Positions 58,601 to 64,000 of a DNA stretch of 64,000 nt are shown here, one piece after another; within the stretch, counting starts at the first letter, position 1; every line of letters starts with the position of its first letter. The translations under genes were made by a program, and so were the position numbers. Source of the DNA: Symsagittifera roscoffensis (lineage: Eukaryota > Xenacoelomorpha > Acoela > Convolutidae); NCBI RefSeq assembly GCF_963678635.1, contig NC_087062.1:622001-686000 (forward strand), in the 5' to 3' direction. The notes beneath the pieces are model-generated. The model did not search any database. It saw nothing but the letters and a program-made list of their open reading frames with translations, and was not told the origin of the DNA.

Positions 58601-58765
58601 AAGTTGATGAGAGTTGTTAATGATGAATATTTGAAGAGATGTCGAGAAGTAGGCGATGATACAACCTTTGTGGGAGCCCTTGAAAACTCTTTAACCCACT
58701 ATTTTGACACTGGACATTTTTTCCAGGACTTTTCTTTAGATGCACAGTTTTGGGAGCATTACTAG
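49641..58765 (+). CDS. GLE1: GLE1, mRNA export factor (four coding exons, about 652 aa)
   Basis: Gle1 activates the DEAD-box ATPase Dbp5/DDX19 at the cytoplasmic side of the nuclear pore, with inositol hexakisphosphate, to release exported mRNA. Coding exons: 49641-49946, 56504-57196, 57378-57702 and 58131-58765, all with GT-AG borders (tatgag|gtatga, gtttag|gataaa, caacag|gtaatt, ttttaag|gttcag, cctag|gtcaga, tgtttag|cggaga) and consistent phases 0, 0, 1. Exon 1 has the short N-terminal motif (EALHKSRFGKLHY). Exon 2 is a long Glu/Lys/Arg/Gln coiled coil. Exons 3 and 4 form the conserved C-terminal domain: QCKLFLKTVKGGCNVIKNSL, then HRKCPFTRP, LNRVLYTVQLYSAVL, IHPYGYKLAWQWLA and FLSVCGRDLLRQYGVQFEKL. 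The exon 4 start at 58131 is chosen over ATG 58100 because it restores LAETVV in phase. Length is close to the human protein. The family identity is very likely; exon boundaries are by eye. Confidence 0.92.
49947..50779. other. GLE1 intron 1, 5' part, nothing recognised
   Basis: AT-rich intron without a visible gene. The sequence GTATGAATGAAG at the exon 1 border is a usable 5' splice site. Confidence 0.5.
50800..51960 (-). pseudogene. hAT-family transposase relic in GLE1 intron 1
   Basis: Minus frames, high to low coordinate: SFVEDYLSRTHSSLSPICRN (about 51830-51890), ALAIDGWSKGSTLF (about 51710-51730, first catalytic Asp region), GDNAEVNEATAD followed by LPLSCCASHKFNWAVKGYL (about 51400-51510, CxxH region), then FEAALRKILLSEE (about 51080) and FILPTSDKVEW (about 50850), the C-terminal dimerisation part. 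These are the conserved blocks of hAT transposases in correct order, in several frames with stops. It is a DNA transposon remnant. No terminal inverted repeats or 8-bp duplications were identified. Confidence 0.75.
52590..53590 (+). pseudogene. BEL/Pao gag-protease relic in GLE1 intron 1
   Basis: Plus strand, several frames. KVQKFAYLKRCGKGSAERLT (about 52650-52710) and AAPRLLEEF match the DUF1759-type Gag core. About 53280-53360 shows TGHEAAECPS and ECQGKYPTMLH, a decayed zinc knuckle. About 53430-53540 reads ITILPAKVLT and KLRALVYFFARVSVVT, an aspartic protease in which the catalytic Asp-Ser/Thr-Gly is lost. Opposite orientation to the BEL/Pao elements elsewhere in the window. Confidence 0.6.
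53698..53890 (+). repeat. 193-bp direct repeat, left copy, in GLE1 intron 1
   Basis: Starts GGGAAAAATTGAGTTGTCGG and ends in ACGTTGCTAATT. It matches 55647-55838 with about 15 differences. It lies directly left of the Polinton relic. Confidence 0.9.
54150..55620 (+). mobile_element. Maverick/Polinton fragment in GLE1 intron 1 (ATPase, integrase, capsid-side ORF)
   Basis: Plus strand, many stops. 54160-54330 reads LRKIENNLLVFNDSCEEI and KLATAGRHYGLDVINVRH, a packaging-ATPase-like segment (Walker-B-like LLVFNDSCEE). 54780-55430 is integrase-like: KYRAVRRKTPC, WSVDLA-VDEIAKYNEDIKFL, CMSRYLR, GTTEFKGSFKSF (second catalytic Asp replaced), KVTKKDV and SLKLVRQPKM. 55440-55610 reads FTITFASSAAMNIFNDSSL, like the start of the protein often found beside Polinton integrases. 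The gene order fits a Polinton. It is a short dead piece, not a full element. Confidence 0.62.
55647..55838 (+). repeat. 193-bp direct repeat, right copy, in GLE1 intron 1
   Basis: Starts GGGAAAATTTGAGTTGTCGG and ends in GCGTTGCTAATT. It lies directly right of the Polinton relic, 1.95 kb from the left copy. Confidence 0.9.
55839..56503. other. GLE1 intron 1, 3' end
   Basis: AT-rich intron ending TAATTTTGTTTAG before exon 2. Nothing else recognised, apart from the small GGTGCGAAGCTCC hairpin core near 56271. Confidence 0.6.
57703..58130 (+). other. GLE1 intron 3 with early AATAAA
   Basis: The intron reads through the frame to a stop (TAG 57723-57725), then AATAAA at about 57733. A polyadenylation signal this close to the 5' splice site could allow intronic termination of a truncated GLE1. 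This is an inference only. Confidence 0.35.
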
Positions 58766-59849
58766 TTGAATTGAAAATTGCGTTTTTGTTCCGGCTTTCG
58801 ATACGAAAGTAACGGAATATTTGTGCTCGGGGTGGGTTTTTTTTTCTTCAGACAAATTTCGACTTTTTAACTAGCCATTTTTGACGGATTTTTAAAATAT
58901 CGTTCGAAAGGTTTTGTTGTTCTGAGCTTAAATTATATATTTCGCGCTTTTAACGTGTAAGCGGAGATATAATCATTTCTAGAAATCGTTCTAAATTGGT
59001 TGAAATAAGCTGCTTATTTGCCATAATTGATATTGATTGTTACTAGCAGCGGAATTTATCCCTTTGTACTTTATATGGCGTGTGGGGGGCTGGTTTTCAT
59101 AAAACATTTCAAATTTTACAAAAAAAAATTTTCGTTTTGTTTTATTTCATTGAATTTTTTAATGTTATTACTGCTCCATAAACCTTAAAAGGCAGTCGGA
59201 ACATTCAGGGCTTCGCCCTGATACGAGCATTCTTGTCTAATTGTTAAGCATTAATTGAACCATTTTTTGTCCTAATTTAATATCTAGTTTCGGAGTAGTG
59301 TGGTCTCATTTATAACTAAATGTTGTAGTTTTGCGCAGCTTGAAAATGAGTCCTATACTATATTCCAATCTACTCTATACTCTTACACTAGAGTCAAAAA
59401 TTAAAGGCTGTTTGTGGTTTCTACTCTGAAATTTCTAATTTGAAGCAATGTTTTGGGAAACAGATTTACTTAGTAATTGAAAACATTTTCTAGTCGAACG
59501 TGAACAAATGATCTCAGCATCCCTATATGAAATTATGAATATTTGGTTTCCACAACATACCAGTTTGTTGTGGGTCTGAAAATTCGATTTTCTGTATTTG
59601 CAGTAGCTTTTTCTACCGCATGTAATGCTGGAAAAGCGTTGCTATACACTATTTATTCAGCAATTTCTCTTTTTGATGATGTTTTCTTTTCAATATCACC
59701 CAGTCTATTAGCCGAATTTTTAGGGTGTAAATCTATGAGTATTGAGATAAACATGAGCAACCTTTGCAGAATTATATTTGGAGGCATGCAAAAGTTAACA
59801 CGTGTTTTAATTAATTTTTCTTTCATCCAATCGGTTCTTTTCTTTTCAG
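58766..59849. other. Intergenic or 5' UTR region between GLE1 and the snf gene
   Basis: No coding sequence. Contains a perfect hairpin CTTTCG-ATA-CGAAAG near 58795-58809 and the TCAGGGC-TTC-GCCCTGA hairpin at 59205-59221. Ends with the TTTTCAG acceptor at 59843-59849. Confidence 0.6.
59205..59221. repeat. Perfect 7-bp-stem hairpin with GAA/TTC loop
   Basis: TCAGGGCTTCGCCCTGA: 7-bp stem with a TTC loop, so the minus strand holds GGCGAAGCC. Followed by TACGAGCATTCTT, resembling the flank of the other two hairpins at 61487 and 62293. Confidence 0.8.
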
Positions 59850-59855
59850 ACAGCA
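59843..59855 (+). other. 3' splice site just upstream of the snf ATG
   Basis: TCTTTTCAG ends at 59849 and ATG is 6 bases later. This is the same arrangement as at GLE1. Confidence 0.65.
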
Positions 59856-60455
59856 ATGACTTTCTCCGAATTGCCTCCAAATAACACTATCTACATCAAC
59901 AATCTCAATGAAAAGGTATCCCAAACGGAACTGAGAAAACAACTGTTTGCAATATTTTCACAGTTTGGCAAAATTCTGGATATTATGTCGAAGAAGACAC
60001 TAAAACTACGCGGCCAGGCTTTTGTGGTTTTTGAGAGTGAAGCTAGTGCAACTAAAGCGCTCAAATCCATGCAAGGCTTCCCGTTCTTTGACAAACCAAT
60101 GAGAATTCAATATACAAAAAGTGATTCGGATTTGATTGCGAAACGAAAAGGAACTTTCGTTGCCAGGCCCAAGCGTGAACGAGTTCCGAAGCTGAAGCGA
60201 AAACCAGAAGGCTCGGAAGAGCCGAACAGTCTACTTTATGTGCAAAATTTACCACCTGACGCAAACGAGGTAATGGTCTCAATGCTGTTCACGCAGTTTC
60301 AGGGATACAAAGAGACTAGAATGATTCCGGGCAGACCTGGAATGGCTTTTGTGGACTTTATGGACGAAACATCGGCAACTGTGGCCAAAAACACACTGCA
60401 AGGATTTAATGTTTCTCCTGCGCATCCCATGCTCATTATGTATGCCAAAAAGTAG
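59856..60455 (+). CDS. snf: Two-RRM U1A/U2B''-type snRNP protein (snf-like), 199 aa
   Basis: Binds stem-loops of U1 and/or U2 snRNA as part of the spliceosomal snRNPs in the nucleus. Single open frame with ATG at 59856, TAG at 60453-60455. RRM1 (residues about 10-88) has RNP2 TIYINNL (11-17) and RNP1 LRGQAFVVF (51-59), including the Lys-rich segment of the U1A/U2B'' family. A basic linker (KRKGTFVARPKRERVPKLKR) follows. RRM2 (about 126-199) has RNP2 SLLYVQNL and RNP1 PGMAFVDF and ends MYAKK. The protein resembles insect snf, a single protein for both U1A and U2B'' roles. The naming as U1A or U2B'' cannot be settled from sequence alone. It lies 1.1 kb downstream of GLE1 in the same orientation. 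Confidence 0.93.
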   Translation: MTFSELPPNNTIYINNLNEKVSQTELRKQLFAIFSQFGKILDIMSKKTLKLRGQAFVVFESEASATKALKSMQGFPFFDKPMRIQYTKSDSDLIAKRKGTFVARPKRERVPKLKRKPEGSEEPNSLLYVQNLPPDANEVMVSMLFTQFQGYKETRMIPGRPGMAFVDFMDETSATVAKNTLQGFNVSPAHPMLIMYAKK

Positions 60456-60554
60456 AGTAGATTGTTGTTTATTAGCCTCTCACTATTGTAGTCGAACAGA
60501 ACATAGTAGAAGTAATCCAGACTCAATTTTTGTCTTACGTTTCGTCTTATTTGC

Positions 60555-60970
60555 TTTCATTTCAATTCTATTATCTGTACTTTTTATTCATAGCATAGCA
60601 GTAGTATTCTTTAGCTAAACTTATATGATTTTTTTCTTCAAACTTGAAATGCTCAACCCTGTAGTTGGGAGCTATCAGAGTATTCGCAGGGGTTGCGAAC
60701 CTTGCGTCCAATTATGACTGCTCAAATCCTTGTAATTTTCGAGAAATGACGTTTTTTGGGATTTTTTCAAAAAGTTGTCAAAAAATTTGAAATAAATTTT
60801 GTTTTAAAATTTTGAAATTCCTTACCCTGTAGTTGGGTGGTGTCAGGGTACTCCCAGGGTTTGCGAATCTTGCTTCCAAATATGACTGCTCAAATTCTAG
60901 TTTTCTTTGATTTCAATTGTATTATGTGTAGTTTTTATTGATAGCATAGCAGAAGTATTCTTTAGCTAAT
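60555..60970 (+). repeat. Nested local duplication downstream of snf
   Basis: Unit X (TTTATTCATAGCATAGCAG, about 60585; again about 60937) flanks two copies of unit Y (CCCTGTAGTTGGG with ATATGACTGCTCAAAT, about 60657-60720 and 60827-60897). The order is X-Y-Y-X, all direct. Confidence 0.8.
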
Positions 60971-61262
60971 GAACAGTGAAGTCAATTAAAATAAGAAGAA
61001 GAATCAGTTCATACACATCATTATGCTTATAAAAGGACAGCAACATGTTATTTTATACAGAAGTATGTGCGGCAATACGGAAACATGTGATTCAACTCCC
61101 AACAATAATCATTGTATAAAAAAGGCCGGAAATTGTTTGGCGACAGCAGGCACTTCTGCCTAGGTCAAAAGTCAGGCATTGAAGCAATCCACTCAGCCCG
61201 GAAACATTTTTATAAGATTGAGTCACAGAAAAAGATTTTAACATAAGTCGAATTTAGTGTCA

Positions 61263-61328
61263 TATTACGAGCTCCAGTTTTTTCCAGCCTAAGTCTAGCT
61301 TAGGCTGGAAAAAATGGACTTCGTAATA
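61263..61328. repeat. Near-perfect 30-bp-arm palindrome
   Basis: Left arm TATTACGAGCTCCAG...CCAGCCTAAG (61263-61293) pairs with the right arm CTTAGGCTGG...TTCGTAATA (61299-61328) around a TCTAG loop. Only a few mismatches or indels are present. A related single arm lies at 61510-61545 (TATTACGAACTCTTTTTTTT, then CCAACCTAAGTC). Confidence 0.85.
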
Positions 61329-61401
61329 CGAAAGTTTTTGCTATACTGATGCTGTATAGCATTTGTTCGATATCCGCTTAGTGAGTGGCCTTGATTATCA
61401 G

Positions 61402-61486
61402 TTAGTGGTGGCGCAGGTTGGAGGACGTGAGCATCTTAATCTACAGGTACGTGGCTCAATTCCGGCTCAGAAAGTTTCTCTTTTTT
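61402..61486 (+). other. tRNA-Lys-like Pol III unit (SINE head or tRNA pseudogene)
   Basis: TGGCGCAGGTTGG (61409-61421) fits the A box, GGCTCAATTCC (61453-61463) fits the B box, and the centre contains CATCTTAATCT, as in tRNA-Lys with a CTT anticodon. A run of T at 61481-61486 can act as a Pol III terminator. Cloverleaf arms are imperfect, so it is not a working tRNA. Confidence 0.55.
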
Positions 61487-61505
61487 ACACAAGCGAAGCT
61501 TGTGT
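61487..61505. repeat. Perfect 8-bp-stem hairpin ACACAAGC-GAA-GCTTGTGT
   Basis: Perfect palindrome with a GAA loop and a GCGAAGC core, immediately after the Pol III T run. It is followed by ATATTACGAACTC and a T run. Confidence 0.85.
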
Positions 61506-62292
61506 GATATTACGAACTCTTTTTTTTCCAACCTAAGTCTTTTCGAAAGTGCTTTTTTATTGCAGTATATGCATAAGATCAATAACCAGCGATTAAGTAC
61601 ACCTTTGTGTCAAAACTTGTTGCTTTCACTGTCATTTTTCTCGTTTTTTATACTTTTTTAGTGTTGTTTTTTCCAATTTCTCCCTTGTGTTTGCAAAGAA
61701 GTCCAGCTTCGCGTGTGTTGTAGTTACTAGAAACACCTTTAGTAGTCTAAATTGCGATCTCACTATTATTGAAAAATTGTGTTCAGCAGTATTCAACGCC
61801 CTTCGAACTCCAACTCTAAGCCAGTCTTTTTATTGATAAAAAGCGTATATTTCCCAAGAATATTCGGTACAAGGAGAACCACTAGCGATGCATTTAGTAC
61901 CAATAAAGAATGCTCAACGATTAACCGCAATTAATTGAAAAGCAAAAGAAAAATAAACAGATCGAATAACAGATTTTCTATTTTTTTGGTCAATTAATCA
62001 ATAGCCGTCAACTATTTACCAAAACAAACACTACTAGAGCATCGCACTTCCATTTAGATAACAAAGAATTCTCTGAATTCTTGAAATAGAAATGTAAAGA
62101 TATTGTTGCTGAAAATTTTAAACCAATCAGAAACGTTAGTCGTTCCTATTCACTAAATGATTTTTTTGCATGAAACAAAATAAGCAGAAATTTCGAAATA
62201 AGCAGAAAAGATTTGATAGTATTACAGCCAAGTTGCTGTACAATCCCTGCAGATCTCGAATAATTCTTTTTTTTTCAATTTTCGGTATTTAC

Positions 62293-62307
62293 ACTAGCGA
62301 AGCTAGT
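62293..62307. repeat. Perfect 6-bp-stem hairpin ACTAGC-GAA-GCTAGT
   Basis: Same GCGAAGC core as the hairpin at 61487, with one base pair changed on both sides (A/T exchanged for T/A), and followed by ACGAACATTCTTTTTTTCC. Confidence 0.85.
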
Positions 62308-62751
62308 ACGAACATTCTTTTTTTCCATTGTAAGTCGCAAATATTGTTGCGATTTAAAGCAACAGTATTTGCTGCATCGAATTTGGCAATAAGATATTTT
62401 GTTGCACCATTGATATTTTGTTGCACCTTTACAGCGTTTTGATAATTTGTGCTTTGACATTCGAATAGTTATAAGTTTACACAGTTGATGCATTTTGGTT
62501 CATCAAGTGAACCGAAGAAAGCTTCAAACAACAACAAAAAAACAATCTCGATTTCAGAAATTTTTAACTCAGTATATCTCTCAGTTTTTTTGAAATTCAT
62601 GATTTATACATAATGTGGCTTTATGGTTTGCGATTTAATACATGCAAAATTATATTTTTTTTTGTGTGTGATGCTACTTTTGCTGCATCGAATTGGCAAT
62701 TTATTAGCTTATGTAGCTGCGTTATTGGTGGCTATTTTCTAGGGATTCTAA

Positions 62752-62815
62752 GCATCCGTGGCTGAATGGTTTGTGCATGAGACTCAAACTTGCTAGGTCG
62801 CAGATTTTAGCTAAT
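62752..62815 (+). other. Weak tRNA-like sequence
   Basis: TGGCTGAATGG at 62759-62769 fits the Pol III A box. The B box region (GGTCGCAGATTTTAG) is only a poor match. Probably a decayed SINE head. Confidence 0.3.
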
Positions 62816-63103
62816 TCGAGTTTTTGCTAAGCCTCGAGTTTTTGCAAGTTCGAGGCTTATTTCTACTTTTTCTAATGTCACTTGATAGAGCTGCTTTTTG
62901 GTCGTGTTCTCGGCGAAGAGCACCTTCGCCTCTGTAAAATGTGTAAATAATCAATTATTGCGACAAATAGAGACCACATAATGGGTTTTTAATGCATTAT
63001 AACATATTTTAGTTCATTTTTAATTTCAATATAATTGATTGTTTTCTTTACATGAAATCCATAAAAAACGATCACATGTGTAGATGTTCACTCTATTTTG
63101 CAG

Positions 63104-63273
63104 CTGTATGCAAAACGTGAACTCGCACGAACACGCCCGTCATCCTGCTGTTCAGGATCTGCCCACGTCTCCCCAAACACCCCACGTTCCTTCGCCCCCA
63201 CGTCTTACAGTCACCGCCTCCATCCCCCGCCCCGCCTCCACTTATGCGCTAAAAATGCAGAAGGGCAAAGAGG
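63104..63273 (+). CDS. Possible exon of an unknown Pro-rich protein
   Basis: A 170-base GC-rich island bordered by CTATTTTGCAG (ends 63103) and G|GTGAGC (at 63274) in very AT-rich DNA. One frame contains MQNVNSHEHARHPAVQDLPT, then PSPPRLTVTAS and ALKMQKGKE. It is a plausible internal exon on plus, with no family recognised and no neighbouring exon found in the window. Confidence 0.35.
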
Positions 63274-63664
63274 GTGAGCTAGGGGAGGGCGCATTTTTAT
63301 TTATTTACTTATCTTGAGTGTACATCAAATAATCAAAGAGCAGACGTCAGATTACTAATTTAGCCCAAGAAAGGATAGTAAGAAAGCCAGAAATAGGCTT
63401 GTTGAACGCTACGCTAACAATGAATCAACAAAAATTAATCAGAGCAGTTAATTTAGCAACAAAAAATTAAAATTTGTATAAATATGCATTCAAAACAAAA
63501 ACTTAACACAGGTAGCTCTCGGGTGAAGCTGCTGAATATGCGGCTTCATAAATTAACCTAAAGGTATAAAAAACTAATATAATTTGTAAGATTAAGAGCA
63601 GTAAGATAAGACAAACCAGGGTCCAGCTCAACTCAGCCGGGAAACCAAGATTCTCCGATTTTTT

Positions 63665-64000
63665 CCTCACTTCCTTTCCTTGAGTCCACGCGCTGGTCCC
63701 TTCGACGAGGTAGCCAGCAGGCCTTAGAATGCACTCAGAGAAGTTAGAAACCTCAGCTTATTCCTCACTTCCTTTCCTTGAGTCCACGCGCTGGTCCCTT
63801 CGACGAGGTAGCCAGCAGGCCTTAGAATGCACTCAGAGAAGTTACAAACCTCAGCTTATTCCTCACTTCCTTTCCTTGAGTCCACGCGCTGGTCCCCTCG
63901 ACGAGGTAGCCAGCAGGCCTTAGAATGTACTCAGAGAAGTTAGAAACCTCAGCTTATTCCTCACTTCCTTTCCTTGAGTCCACGCGCTGGTCCCTTCGAC
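63665..64000 (+). repeat. 98-bp tandem satellite (runs off the window)
   Basis: Units start at 63665, 63763, 63861 and 63959, exactly 98 bases apart and nearly identical, each with CCTCACTTCCTTTCCTTGAG and ending in ...AAACCTCAGCTTATT. 3.4 units are visible and the array continues beyond 64000. Frames through it are artefacts of the repeat. Confidence 0.97.

Noticed and set aside
59543-59884. 113-codon plus frame overlapping the snf start
   Set aside because: Different frame from snf, hydrophobic and AT-driven; it runs over the splice acceptor and is not coding.
61696-61710. Further GCGAAGC hairpins (also near 6829, 10003, 46871, 48263, 56276)
   Set aside because: The 7-mer is present but stems extend by at most a few pairs; expected by chance in a window this size, so not included in the hairpin family.
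63729-63923. 64-codon plus frame in the 98-bp satellite
   Set aside because: An open frame produced by a repeat; the length of the unit is not a multiple of three and the frame carries no protein signature.
1-64000. CRISPR arrays or bacterial operons
   Set aside because: No regularly spaced short repeats with unique spacers, and the gene structure is eukaryotic (introns, RRM and Gle1 proteins, LTR elements).

Overview
The window looks like animal nuclear DNA, probably from an invertebrate. Evidence: two intron-bearing conserved genes (GLE1 and an snf/U1A-U2B'' type RRM gene), AT-rich intergenic DNA, and several relics of BEL/Pao LTR retrotransposons, a group known only from animals. Both conserved genes have a TTTTCAG 3' splice site a few bases before the ATG, and the internal introns end in short T-rich acceptors. 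That pattern fits a nematode or another animal with spliced-leader trans-splicing, but it does not prove the lineage.

Layout. 1-12.4 kb is gene-poor: a Maverick/Polinton-type DNA polymerase B relic (1.6-2.2 kb, minus), a decayed BEL/Pao element (3.1-5.3 kb, minus), and a large diverged non-coding direct duplication (6.0-10.4 kb). A 200-base assembly gap follows (12417-12616). From 12.6 to 27.5 kb a 6.55 kb segment is present twice in direct orientation, nearly identical, with a 1.8 kb spacer holding poly-C tracts and a palindromic MITE-like repeat. Next come a Gypsy integrase fragment (27.5-29.2 kb, minus) and the best-preserved BEL/Pao element (29.6-35.3 kb, minus; gag, protease, RT, RNase H, integrase, all with frame breaks). 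From 35.6 to 47.3 kb two copies of an unidentified multi-ORF element lie head to head: a partial copy on minus (35.6-39.36 kb) and a long copy on plus (39.4-47.3 kb).

The right part holds the host genes. GLE1 (49641-58765, plus, four coding exons, about 652 aa) has a 6.6 kb first intron stuffed with relics: hAT transposase (minus), BEL/Pao gag-protease (plus), and a Polinton packaging ATPase plus integrase fragment (plus) bracketed by 193-bp direct repeats. The snf-like gene (59856-60455, plus) follows 1.1 kb downstream. Beyond it are local duplications, perfect hairpins around a GCGAAGC core, tRNA-derived SINE-like units, one possible exon, and a 98-bp tandem satellite running off the window edge.

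The strongest candidate for something undescribed is the multi-ORF element. At least four copies or pieces are present: the plus copy, the minus copy at 35.6-39.4 kb, and the minus pieces inside both 6.55 kb repeats. In the plus copy the order is coiled-coil protein, SGNH/GDSL esterase-like domain with all catalytic blocks, a second SGNH-like domain, a helical protein, and two or more unrecognised C-terminal proteins. No reverse transcriptase, DNA polymerase or transposase is recognisable in it. All copies carry stops or frameshifts, so what is seen here is decayed, but protein-level similarity between diverged copies shows that the reading frames were once maintained.
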